From NCBI GenBank assembly GCA_963662965.1, contig OY759970.1, positions 1,426,001-1,490,000 of the forward strand: DNA of 64,000 nucleotides, in the 5' to 3' direction. Source of the DNA: DTWD01 sp963662965. Lineage in GTDB: Bacteria > Acidobacteriota > Vicinamibacteria > Vicinamibacterales > UBA8438. This document shows, piece after piece, positions 45,029 through 53,138 of the stretch. Made by a program: the position numbers and the translations under genes. How positions within the stretch are numbered: the stretch's first letter is position 1; each line of letters opens with the position of its first letter. The notes beneath the pieces are model-generated. The model saw only the letters and a program-made list of their open reading frames with translations, was not told the DNA's origin and ran no database searches.

Positions 45029-46282
45029 TCAGCGGACGATGGCGCGGACGACCCGCTCGACCGTCAGCCCTTGTACCACGATCGAAAAGACGACGACCCC
45101 GTACGTCGCGGCCAGAATCACCGGCTTTTCCGGACTCGGCGGGAGCGCGAGCGCGAGCGCGACCGAGATCCCGCCGCGCAGGCCGCCCCACGTCAACACC
45201 GGAATCGCGCCGGTGGTGAATTCTTGGCGGAGGCCAAGAACCATAATCGGCAGCGACACCGCGATGAATCGCGCGAGCAGCACGACCGGGATGGCGACGA
45301 GCGCGGCACCGACCACCTGCCCGGTGATGGTGATGGCGATCACCTCGAATCCGATGGCGAGAAAGAGCAGCGAGTTGAGCATCTCGTCGACCAACGACCA
45401 GAACGTCTCGATGTGATGGCGCGTCCCTTGGCTCATGGCAAAGCGCTTGCCGTGGTTCCCGATGAACAGGCCGGCCACGACCACCGCTAGTGGCCCCGAC
45501 AGGTGCAGCCGTGAGGCGAGGGCGTAGGTCCCCATGACGAGCGCCACGGTGATGAGCACCTCGAGGCTGTGTTCATCGATCGTCCGCATCGCTCGATACG
45601 CGGCGTAGCCGGCGCCGAGGCCGAGTGCGACACCGCCGACCGCCTCGACCGCCAACAGCTCGGCCGCGCCGGCGAGCGTCACCGCTCCCTCTCCACCGGA
45701 TGCCATCGCCACCAGGACGGTAAAGAGGACGACGCCGACACCATCGTTAAAGAGACTCTCGCCAGCGATCTTGGCCTCGAGCGTCTCTGGCACCTTGACC
45801 TCTTTGAGAATGCTCATCACGGCGACCGGGTCGGTCGGTGAGATCAGCGCGCCAAAGACCAGGCAATAAGGGAAAGGAACCGCAAGACCAAGAGCGTCAA
45901 AACCGACGAACATCAACCCGGCGACGATGCCTGTCGAGGTGACGATGCCGACGGTCGCCAGCGTCGCGATCGCCCACCGACGATTCAGCAGCGCCTCGAG
46001 GTCGACATGCAGCGCGCCGGCGAAGAGAAGGAAGCTGAGGAGCGCCTTCATCAAGGTGTCCTCGAAGTCGATGTCGGTGAGCAGACCGCGCACCGTCGCC
46101 CCCAGGGCGAGCGCCGGAACGGCGGCATCGGCGACCAACACGACAACCGACACCGCGAGCGCGATGATGACCAGGCCGATGGTGTGCGGGAGCCGCAGCC
46201 AACGGTGATTGAGGTAGCCGAAGACCGCCGCCAGCGTGACGAGGAGGGCGACGAGGTTGAAGATCGACGCTACCGTCATCAT
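45029..46282 (-). CDS. CPA1-type (NhaP/NhaK-like) cation:proton antiporter
   Basis: The protein has about 417 residues from ATG 46282 (MMTVASIFNLVALLVTLAAV), with around twelve transmembrane helices. Family motifs are FGALISPTDPVAVMSILKE and KIAGESLFNDGVGVVLFTVL, the latter with the ion-binding ND pair. Later motifs include LSGPLAVVVAGLFIGNHG and LTWGGLRGGISVALALALP. It exchanges Na+ or K+ for H+ at the inner membrane. A dispersed GC-rich repeat ends only three bases before the start codon (CCCCGTCTTA-ATG), so no normal Shine-Dalgarno is present. The frame runs further upstream only through repeat sequence. Confidence 0.88.
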   Translation of the reverse strand: MMTVASIFNLVALLVTLAAVFGYLNHRWLRLPHTIGLVIIALAVSVVVLVADAAVPALALGATVRGLLTDIDFEDTLMKALLSFLLFAGALHVDLEALLNRRWAIATLATVGIVTSTGIVAGLMFVGFDALGLAVPFPYCLVFGALISPTDPVAVMSILKEVKVPETLEAKIAGESLFNDGVGVVLFTVLVAMASGGEGAVTLAGAAELLAVEAVGGVALGLGAGYAAYRAMRTIDEHSLEVLITVALVMGTYALASRLHLSGPLAVVVAGLFIGNHGKRFAMSQGTRHHIETFWSLVDEMLNSLLFLAIGFEVIAITITGQVVGAALVAIPVVLLARFIAVSLPIMVLGLRQEFTTGAIPVLTWGGLRGGISVALALALPPSPEKPVILAATYGVVVFSIVVQGLTVERVVRAIVR

Positions 46283-46519
46283 TAAGACGGGGCCTGCGGC
46301 CCCGGACCCCGCCGGCTGCACTCACGGGGACCCCTTTGTCCCACTCCGTACCGCCGGGGCGCGCACGTGCGCGCCCTGATCCTAATTCGGGCGACCGAGC
46401 GGCGTGGGGCGTTGGGGCCTCACTAGCGAGAGAGCCAGGGGGTCTGGGGGAAGCGCCCGAGACTCACGTTAGATCGAGGACGATATTACCCCAGTCTGAA
46501 CTTGGTCAGCTGACTGCCC
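46283..46519. repeat. Two-module GC-rich dispersed repeat between proC and the antiporter
   Basis: Begins GACGGGGCCTGCGGCCCCGG, contains GGGCGCGCACGTGCGCGCCC (about 46357) and GATCCTAATTCGGGCGACCG. It ends with module B (GGGGTCTGGGGGAAGCGCCC to ATTACCCCAGTCTGAACTT). Parts match the elements at 24820 and 27537 nearly base for base. Confidence 0.87.
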
Positions 46520-46527
46520 CGCGCACC

Positions 46528-47460
46528 CTATGGATTCCTCCGCGCGCGGCGAGCCCTCTTCCGCGAGGTCTTTTTGGCCGCCTTGGCGGCGGGTCGGCCG
46601 GACGGTGCCGTCGCGGCCGCCCGCTTGGTGCTCAGCTCGCCAAGCGCGACGCTCCGTCGATACGCGGCGTTCACCGCCTTCGAGACGACCGTGCGAAAGC
46701 CGCCCTTCTCGAGTTCGTAGAGGGCGTCGGCGCTCGTTCCGGCCGGTGACGTCACGCGATTTCGAAGCTCGGCCGGATGCACCGGCTGCCGCTGGGCATA
46801 GACGGCCGACCCCCGGATCGTCTGCAGTACTAGTTCGCGGGCGTCGTCGCGAGAGAACCCGAGATGGACCGCCGCGTCGATGAGCGCTTCCATCAGCAGA
46901 AAGACGTACGCGGGTCCCGACCCGCTTATGGCGGTAGCCATGTCGAGGAACCTCTCATCCTTGACGAACAGCTGCTGGCCCAGCGCGGCGACGATCGCGC
47001 CCGCCTGGGCCCGCTGCGCGTCGGACACCTCCGGCGTCGCGGTCCAGACCGTCATCCCCTCACCCACCTGTGCCGGCGTGTTCGGCATCGTGCGGACGAT
47101 GGCGCGGTGACTCAACCCAGTCGCGATCGACGCGATCGTCGCACCGGCCACGATCGACACCACCAGTGTCCCTGGCTTGATCTGACCGTTGAGTTCTTCG
47201 AGCACGCCCGGGAGCACCTGGGGCTTCACAGACAGGACGACGACCTGCGCCTTCTTCGCCGCCGTCCGATTGTCGAGCGTCGTGTGAATGCCAAACTGAT
47301 CGCGCACGTCGGTCAGGCGCTCGCGGTGTCGATCACTTGCGGTGATCCGACCCGGCTCTGAATCGTGCCGTGACACCAGTCCGCCGATCATCGCCGTCCC
47401 CATCGCTCCGGCGCCGATGAACGCCACGTTCACGCCGTGCAACGCATCTGTCTTTTTCAC
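46528..47460 (-). CDS. proC: Pyrroline-5-carboxylate reductase with basic C-terminal tail
   Basis: ProC reduces pyrroline-5-carboxylate to proline with NAD(P)H. GTG 47460 has AGGGAGC eight bases upstream and gives 310 residues. Motifs are VAFIGAGAMGTAMIGGL (Rossmann), VVLSVKPQVL, MPNTPAQVGEGMTVW, and the signature region AISGSGPAYVFLLMEALIDA to VTSPAGTSADALYELEKGGFR. The usual length is about 270. The remaining 40 residues are lysine-, arginine- and alanine-rich (STKRAAATAPSGRPAAKAAK, then KTSRKRARRARRNP), resembling a histone-H1-like nucleic-acid-binding tail. Transcription may come from the divergent region shared with the gene at 47528. Confidence 0.9.
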   Translation of the reverse strand: MKKTDALHGVNVAFIGAGAMGTAMIGGLVSRHDSEPGRITASDRHRERLTDVRDQFGIHTTLDNRTAAKKAQVVVLSVKPQVLPGVLEELNGQIKPGTLVVSIVAGATIASIATGLSHRAIVRTMPNTPAQVGEGMTVWTATPEVSDAQRAQAGAIVAALGQQLFVKDERFLDMATAISGSGPAYVFLLMEALIDAAVHLGFSRDDARELVLQTIRGSAVYAQRQPVHPAELRNRVTSPAGTSADALYELEKGGFRTVVSKAVNAAYRRSVALGELSTKRAAATAPSGRPAAKAAKKTSRKRARRARRNP

Positions 47461-47527
47461 GCCAGCTCCCTGAAAGTGGACCGGTCGCCGAAGAGACCCG
47501 GCCGCTCTTGAGTATTCTAGTGGCCTC

Positions 47528-48622
47528 ATGGACCCCCTGGCCCACACGCTCGTCGGCGCGACGCTGGCCGAGACGCGCTTGAAGACACGAACCGCGATGG
47601 CGGCCCCGATGCTGATGTTCGGCGCCAACGCCCCGGACATCGATGCAGTGACGATGTTAATGGACCGTGACCTCGCCCTCGGCTTCCGCCGTGGCTGGAC
47701 GCACGGCGTGCTGGCGATGGTGGTCCTCCCGATCGTCATGACCGGCCTGATCCTGCTGGTCGATCGGCTGATCGCGAGGCGACGCGGGCGACAGCCGACC
47801 GCGCGCGCACGGCCGCTCCTCGGGCTCGCCTACATCGCGGTGCTGTCGCATCCGCTGCTCGATTGGCTGAACACTTACGGTATGCGGTTCTTGATGCCGT
47901 TCGACGGCACCTGGTTCTACGGCGACGCGCTCGTCGTCGTCGATCCGTGGGTCTGGCTCTTGGCGGCAACGACCGCCGTGCTGGCGCACACGTCGTCGCG
48001 GTTGAGCATCGCTGCCTGGGTGGTGCTCGGTGTCGCGGCGACCTCGCTCATCACGGGGTTCGAGGGGGCGCCGCCGGCGGCACGTCTCCTCTGGTGCCTC
48101 GGCGTCGGCGGCATCGTCTGGCTGCGAACGGCGGGGCATTGGCAACGCCATCTCCCCCGCCTCGCGACGGCGTGTCTCTCGGCGGTGACGATCTACATCG
48201 TCGTCATGGTGGCGGCATCGCGACTCGCCGAAGCGCAGGTCACGGCGTGGCTGGCCGAACGGGACGACGTGCCAGTGGAAGTGATGGCGAGTCCCGTGCC
48301 CGGCAATCCGTTTCGGCGCGACATCGTCGTGGTCGATGCCGAGCACTACCACTTCCTGGAGCTCGATTGGCTCCGAGCCGAGCCGATTCGGATCAGCAAC
48401 CTGTCCATCGAGCGCGGACTAGAAGGCCCGGTGACGGAGGCCGCCCTCACCGCACCCCACGTGCGGGGAATGGCGGCGTGGGTCCGATTCCCCGCCTTCG
48501 TGGTCGAGGAAACGGCCGACGGCTATCGCGTCGCCATCTCGGACGCCCGGTACGCCAGACGGGTCGGCGCCGGGCTCGGCGCCGCTACCGTTGAGCTCGA
48601 CCGCGACTTGAACGTGCGATAG
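47528..48622 (+). CDS. YdjM-like membrane-bound metal-dependent hydrolase
   Basis: The 364-residue protein starts MDPLAHTLVGATLAETRL, with conserved FGANAPDIDAVTM, RRGWTHGVLAMVVLP and LSHPLLDWLNTYG. These are the histidine/aspartate motifs of the YdjM (PF04307-type) family. About five helices are followed by a soluble C-terminal domain (residues about 235-364) with beta-strand character. The E. coli protein is under SOS control, and the family's reaction is not established. It is 67 bases from proC on the opposite strand. Confidence 0.8.
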   Translation: MDPLAHTLVGATLAETRLKTRTAMAAPMLMFGANAPDIDAVTMLMDRDLALGFRRGWTHGVLAMVVLPIVMTGLILLVDRLIARRRGRQPTARARPLLGLAYIAVLSHPLLDWLNTYGMRFLMPFDGTWFYGDALVVVDPWVWLLAATTAVLAHTSSRLSIAAWVVLGVAATSLITGFEGAPPAARLLWCLGVGGIVWLRTAGHWQRHLPRLATACLSAVTIYIVVMVAASRLAEAQVTAWLAERDDVPVEVMASPVPGNPFRRDIVVVDAEHYHFLELDWLRAEPIRISNLSIERGLEGPVTEAALTAPHVRGMAAWVRFPAFVVEETADGYRVAISDARYARRVGAGLGAATVELDRDLNVR

Positions 48623-48648
48623 CCTCGTATCTCCGTCTGGAGGTCGCC

Positions 48649-49806
48649 ATGCGTTTCGTCGCTGCCGCCGTCTTCGCCGTCATCCTGAGTGCTAGCCTGG
48701 CCGTCGCCCAGCCGCGCCTCACCATGGACTGGGAGGCGATGGCCGAGCGGCTCGTCGCCCAGCTCGCACCCGAGCCGGGCGAGAAGATTCTCCTCGTCGC
48801 GCGGCCTGGCCACTTCGACGAGATCATTCCGCCGCTGCGGTACGCGCTGCAGGCCACCGGCGCGATCGACCTCGGGGTGATCGACGTCATCGCGGAGCCG
48901 TATCCGAATGACTGGGACGGCGCCGTGCTGGCCCGCGGCCGCGACACCGCACGCACCGTCTATCGCGAGATGCTGCGTGAGTTCGACGGCGCGATCATGC
49001 TGCCGGGGGCGCGGCCGGATCATGCCGTGTACGGCGCCCTCCAGGACCTGCTCCACGAGGGCATCGGGCGCACCATTCACTTTCACTGGACGCAGAACGG
49101 CAGTGCCTTTCCGATTCCCGGTCAGCCGATGCCCAGCCAGTCGGTCGTCGATGCCACCTACCAGCGCGCCCTGCTCGACTCCGACTACGACGGCGTCGCG
49201 GTCGCGCAGCGTCGTTTCGTCGATGCGATGCGCGACGCCGAAGTGCGAGTCACCTCCCCACTCGGCACCGACATACGCTTCCGGATCGGCGACCGGCCGG
49301 TGAATTTCGGCAACGGCGATGCGTCGAAGGCACGAACCGACCGGGGTGTGATCTTGATCGACCGCGAAATCGAGCTGCCGGCCGGCGCCATTCGCGTCGC
49401 GCCGGTCGAAGAGACGGTCAACGGCACAATCGTCTTCCCGCCGTCGCAGTGGGATGGGCGTCCGGCGACCGGCCTGACCCTTCGGATTGAGCGTGGCCGC
49501 GTCGTCGAGGTCTCGGCCAAGACCGGTCGAGATGCCGCCGAAGCCGAGCTCGACGGCGTTCCCGAACAGGCCCGGGCGTTCCGGGAATTCGCCCTCGGTT
49601 TCAACCCGCTGCTAGCGGTCCCCGAACGGAGTCCGTGGATTCCGTACTACGGTTACGGCGCCGGAGTGGTGCGGCTCTCGCTCGGCGACAACTCGGAGCT
49701 TGGCGGCACCGTGACCGGTGGGTACGTTCGCTGGAACTTCTTTACCGATACGACGGTGACCGTCGGCGACGAGGTGTGGGTACGCGACGGGAAGCTGGTG
49801 CGCTAG
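48649..49806 (+). CDS. Secreted aminopeptidase (M29-like)
   Basis: The 385-residue product has a signal peptide (MRFVAAAVFAVILSASLAVAQ) after GGAGGTCGCC. The N-terminal domain contains EKILLVARPGHFDEIIPPLR and GAIMLPGARPDHAVYGALQ. The second half has VRVTSPLGTDIRFRIGDRPV, LIDREIELPAGAIRVAPVEE, NGTIVFPPSQWDGRP, and a C-terminal GAGVVRLSLGDNSELGG block. These resemble the thermophilic aminopeptidase (M29) and related leucyl-aminopeptidase-like proteins. The classical M29 metal ligands near the C-terminus (ExxH...HD) are not evident; GDNSELGG stands where they would be. Catalysis is therefore uncertain. Confidence 0.65.
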   Translation: MRFVAAAVFAVILSASLAVAQPRLTMDWEAMAERLVAQLAPEPGEKILLVARPGHFDEIIPPLRYALQATGAIDLGVIDVIAEPYPNDWDGAVLARGRDTARTVYREMLREFDGAIMLPGARPDHAVYGALQDLLHEGIGRTIHFHWTQNGSAFPIPGQPMPSQSVVDATYQRALLDSDYDGVAVAQRRFVDAMRDAEVRVTSPLGTDIRFRIGDRPVNFGNGDASKARTDRGVILIDREIELPAGAIRVAPVEETVNGTIVFPPSQWDGRPATGLTLRIERGRVVEVSAKTGRDAAEAELDGVPEQARAFREFALGFNPLLAVPERSPWIPYYGYGAGVVRLSLGDNSELGGTVTGGYVRWNFFTDTTVTVGDEVWVRDGKLVR

Positions 49807-49939
49807 TCGCTCCGCGATCGCCCGCATTCAAATCCGTAAGTCACGTTTTTCTGCTCGACATCCACGGACGACGAGGTGGAATCCCCCCGTCGCTCCCCAC
49901 GGGTTCCCCCGCTAGTTCGGAACGGAAAAGGAGTCGTTC

Positions 49940-50269
49940 GTGTCCGACGCTCTGCGTCTGCCGCGCCGGCAGGTCTTGAAGATCCTCGGCGCCGCGACGG
50001 TTGCGCCTGCCGTGGCGGAGGGTGCTCTGGATGTTCCACCCGCTGGTGCCGCCGCAATCCGACGGCGGGCCGTGGCGGCCACGCTTCTTCACGGTGGAGG
50101 AAAGTGCGACCATCGAGACGCTCGCCGAGCGGATCATTACAACGTCTTTGTCGTCGACGGGTCGTCGTTCACCACCGCCTCCGAAAAGAACCCCACGCTG
50201 ACCATTCTGGCCCTGGCGTGGCGCGCCGCCGACTATCTGGCGGACGAGCTCCGGAGCGGGCGCCTGTAA
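49940..50269 (+). pseudogene. Deletion scar joining gluconate dehydrogenase subunit 3 and GMC oxidoreductase genes
   Basis: A good Shine-Dalgarno (AAAAGGAG) and GTG 49940 start a Tat-type N-terminus (LPRRQVLKILGAATVAPAVA). A frameshift near 50025 leads into WMFHPLVPPQSDGGPWRPRF and FTVEESATIETLAERII, the N-terminal region of gluconate 2-dehydrogenase subunit 3. Near 50135 the sequence jumps to YNVFVVDGSSFTTASEKNPT and LTILALAWRAADYLADEL, the extreme C-terminus of a GMC-family oxidoreductase. These two genes are normally adjacent, so one deletion removed the end of the first and most of the second (more than 1.5 kb). Confidence 0.75.
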
Positions 50270-50440
50270 ACTGGGGGTCGCCGTCCCGGCCTACGCGGGG
50301 ACGCAACCTGAGGGCAATTCTCGCTTCTGCCGAGATAGGATCGCGCACTACACTCTGTCAGGATTAGCGGCAGCGCGATTGACGCGCAGCGGCACATACA
50401 CACAAAAGACGCGGGGGTCCGTGGAAACGGAAGAGGCGCC

Positions 50441-51595
50441 ATGACTACCAAGATGATGCTCACGTTCGTCACCGTAATGACCTGCGTCCTCCTGGGCGCG
50501 ACCGCTCTGGACGCGACCGCGCAGTTCAGAGCGGCGGATTTCGAATACGGATCGCGCTTCCGTCTGCCCGACGGAACGCAGCCTGAGATCTGGAACCCGG
50601 CCAAGCGGAAGCTGCTCGAGGGCGGCCCGATGATCGGCGGCACCGTCCGTGCCACCGACCCCCGCACGTATTGCACGATGGCGGCGGCCGGCTACGACTT
50701 CATCTGGGTGGAAATGCAGCACGAGGCGATCTCGTGGGAGCAGGTGGCCCGTTTCTGGCGTACGTGCCCAGGCCCGGCCGCGCCCGGCGTCCGCGTCGCC
50801 TATGCCGACGAACGTGAAATCCAGCACGCGACCGATATGGGCGCCGCCGTCATCGTGGTGCCGACGGTCGACTCGGTCGAGGAGGCGCAGGAGGCGGTCA
50901 ACTGGACCTACTTCCCGCCCGTCGGCCGGCGGAGCTCGGGTGGCGGTCAAGGTCCGAGCGAGATCTGGGGCGACGTCCCCGGTGGCTACCGGCAGACCTG
51001 GAACGACAATGTCGTGCTGATCTTGATGATCGAGACGCTCGAGGGTGTCGAGGCCGCTCGCGAGATCGCCAAGATCCCTGGCGTCACTGGACTGTTTGCC
51101 GCTAGCGGCGATCTCGGCAACTTCTCAGGTTTTGGCGAGGGTGACGCGGAGTATGAAAGAATCATCACCGAGGTGACGACCGCGGCGATAGAGGCGGGCA
51201 TCCACGCCTGCGCGCCGCTCCGCTGGGCCGACCGGCCGGACTTCACCTGCTTCCAGGCCGGCACCGAAGGCGCGAACATCCGCCGGGGCGCCGCGGCCGA
51301 GATCCAGCAGGCGCAGGAGCGCTTCGACAGTACCGGTGCTGGCGACTCGGGCGTGGGACAGACGTCGTCCGGCGCCGGCTCGGTCCTGGCTAACCTGACG
51401 GCCGAGTGCGGCTCGATCACCTATGAGGACGATTGCTTCGCCGCCATCGAGAGTGCGGCAACGGCCGTCAGTTCCATGTCAGCTACCGACAAGGCACAGG
51501 TCGGCCGACGGGTGCGCGAGCTTATCGCGGCAAATCCCAGCCACGCGGCACGGATGCGCGAGATCGCCGCCCGTGGTGGTCTCGACGTCGGGTAG
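50441..51595 (+). CDS. Exported HpcH/HpaI-type aldolase family protein
   Basis: The 384-residue protein has a signal peptide (MTTKMMLTFVTVMTCVLLGATALDATAQ). The aldolase core follows: YDFIWVEMQHEAISWEQV, VRVAYADEREIQHATDMGA, ILMIETLEGVEAAREIAKIP (metal-binding Glu) and TGLFAASGDLGNFSGFG (metal-binding Asp). HpcH/HpaI and garL-type enzymes cleave 2-keto-3-deoxy acids in the cytoplasm, so export is odd. Residues after about 270 form a family-foreign extension with CGSITYEDDCFAAI (possible disulfide) and a helical end. It may be co-transcribed with the PhoD-like gene downstream, apart from a long palindrome between them. Confidence 0.78.
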   Translation: MTTKMMLTFVTVMTCVLLGATALDATAQFRAADFEYGSRFRLPDGTQPEIWNPAKRKLLEGGPMIGGTVRATDPRTYCTMAAAGYDFIWVEMQHEAISWEQVARFWRTCPGPAAPGVRVAYADEREIQHATDMGAAVIVVPTVDSVEEAQEAVNWTYFPPVGRRSSGGGQGPSEIWGDVPGGYRQTWNDNVVLILMIETLEGVEAAREIAKIPGVTGLFAASGDLGNFSGFGEGDAEYERIITEVTTAAIEAGIHACAPLRWADRPDFTCFQAGTEGANIRRGAAAEIQQAQERFDSTGAGDSGVGQTSSGAGSVLANLTAECGSITYEDDCFAAIESAATAVSSMSATDKAQVGRRVRELIAANPSHAARMREIAARGGLDVG

Positions 51596-51608
51596 ACCGG
51601 CAGCGGCT

Positions 51609-51636
51609 GAGCGCGCGCGCCATGGCGCGCGCGCTC
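51609..51636. repeat. 28-bp perfect palindrome of alternating GC
   Basis: The sequence is an exact palindrome centred on CCATGG with GCGCGCGCGC arms and GAG/CTC ends. It is almost entirely alternating purine-pyrimidine. It lies 13 bases after the aldolase stop and 21 before the phosphatase start. It could extrude as a hairpin or act as a transcriptional barrier; no T-run follows. Confidence 0.8.
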
Positions 51637-51657
51637 GAAAGGACGGTTCCCTTGACG

Positions 51658-53136
51658 ATGACGCGCGCACTCACGCTCGTCGGTGTATTCGTCGCCGTGG
51701 CGACGCTCGCCCACTGCGCCGAGCCGCCGGCGCCAGTCGAGATCACGATGACGAACGGCCAGGGCGAGATCGCCGGCGAGGTGTCGGACACGTCCGTGAT
51801 CGTGCAATCGCGCTTGACCACCAGGGACGGCTGGGTCGACGGTGATCTCGCGGGCGCCGACGGGATCGTTCGGTTCGAGGTCTCGACGACTCCCGACTTC
51901 GCCGACCCGATCACGACGGACTGGCTCGAGGCAACGGCGGGCGGCGACCACATCGTGAAGGCCAAGGTCGACCGTCTCTCCCCGGCGACCGACTACCTCT
52001 ACCGCGTCGTCTACGGCCCGGACCCCGAGCACACCGAGAGCGGGGCCATTCGCTCGTTTGCCACGCATGCGGGGGCCGGCGCAGAAGCCGAGACGAGCTT
52101 CACCGTCGTCACCGGCATGAACTACCACCAGTTCTTCCACGACCCGAATCGCGCCTACACGGGACCAGATAAAGAGCTCGGCTATCCGGCGCTCGTTTCA
52201 ATGCGCGCCCTCGAGCCAGACTTTTTCATCGCGACCGGCGACAACGTCTATTACGACGTCCCGTTCGAGGGTCGGGCGGATACCGTCCCCGCCATGCGGA
52301 AGAAATGGCATGAGCAGCTCGGCAAGCAACGCTTCATCGATTTCTTCGCGGACACCCCGACCTACTGGGAAAAAGACGACCACGATTACCGCTACAACGA
52401 CACCGACAACACCAGCAACCAGACACCGTTGCCCGATCTCGGCAAGCGGATCTTCTTGGAGCAGGTGCCGGTCGTCGACCCCAACGACCCGGATCCGGTG
52501 ACCTATCGGACGTACCGCGTCAGTCAAGACCTCCAGTTCTGGCTCAGCGAAGGTCGCGACTACCGGACGTCCAACATGTCGGAACCGGGTCCTGACAAGA
52601 CGCTGTGGGGGGCGGAGCAGCTGGCGTGGTTCAAGGAGACGCTTGGGGCGAGCGACGCCACGTTCAAGATCCTGATCTCACCGACGCCGATGATCGGCCC
52701 CGATGACGCCCAGCAGGCAGGCCGTCCCGCCGACAATCACGACCCCCTCAAGCGCGACAACCACTCGAATCCGTCTGGCTTTCGCCACGAGCGCGACCAG
52801 CTGTTTGCATGGCTGATCGAGAACGATTTCCTCGAGAAGAACTTCTACATCATCTGCGGCGACCGACACTGGCAGTACCACTCGATCGATCCAACCGGCT
52901 TCGAGGAGTTCTCGACCGGCGCCATCATCGACGCGAATTCGCGTGTCGGGCGCCCACCCGGTGACCCGGACTCGAACGATCCCGACGCCCTCATCATGCA
53001 GTTCTATACGTACGACGAGCCGACCGGCGGCTTCCTGCACGTCACGGTGACGCCGGGAGAGACACCGACGGCCACGTTTCGTTTCTATGACGAGCAGGGA
53101 GAGCTGCTGTACGAGGACGTCAAGAGCGCGAACTGA
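51658..53136 (+). CDS. PhoD-like secreted phosphatase
   Basis: From ATG 51658 (GAAAGGACGG upstream) the protein has 492 residues and an N-terminal export signal (TRALTLVGVFVAVATLAHC). A fibronectin-like PhoD N-terminal domain (about 35-140; IVRFEVSTTPDFADPI, KVDRLSPATDYLYRVVYG) is followed by the metallophosphatase core. Core motifs are FFIATGDNVYYDVPFEG, YWEKDDHDYRYNDTDNTS, GAEQLAWFKETLGASDAT and IICGDRHWQYHSID. Metal-ligand Asp and His are visible in each. PhoD enzymes hydrolyse phosphodiesters or phosphomonoesters outside the cytoplasm using Ca/Fe. Substrate is unknown. Confidence 0.85.
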   Translation: MTRALTLVGVFVAVATLAHCAEPPAPVEITMTNGQGEIAGEVSDTSVIVQSRLTTRDGWVDGDLAGADGIVRFEVSTTPDFADPITTDWLEATAGGDHIVKAKVDRLSPATDYLYRVVYGPDPEHTESGAIRSFATHAGAGAEAETSFTVVTGMNYHQFFHDPNRAYTGPDKELGYPALVSMRALEPDFFIATGDNVYYDVPFEGRADTVPAMRKKWHEQLGKQRFIDFFADTPTYWEKDDHDYRYNDTDNTSNQTPLPDLGKRIFLEQVPVVDPNDPDPVTYRTYRVSQDLQFWLSEGRDYRTSNMSEPGPDKTLWGAEQLAWFKETLGASDATFKILISPTPMIGPDDAQQAGRPADNHDPLKRDNHSNPSGFRHERDQLFAWLIENDFLEKNFYIICGDRHWQYHSIDPTGFEEFSTGAIIDANSRVGRPPGDPDSNDPDALIMQFYTYDEPTGGFLHVTVTPGETPTATFRFYDEQGELLYEDVKSAN

Positions 53137-53138
53137 GC

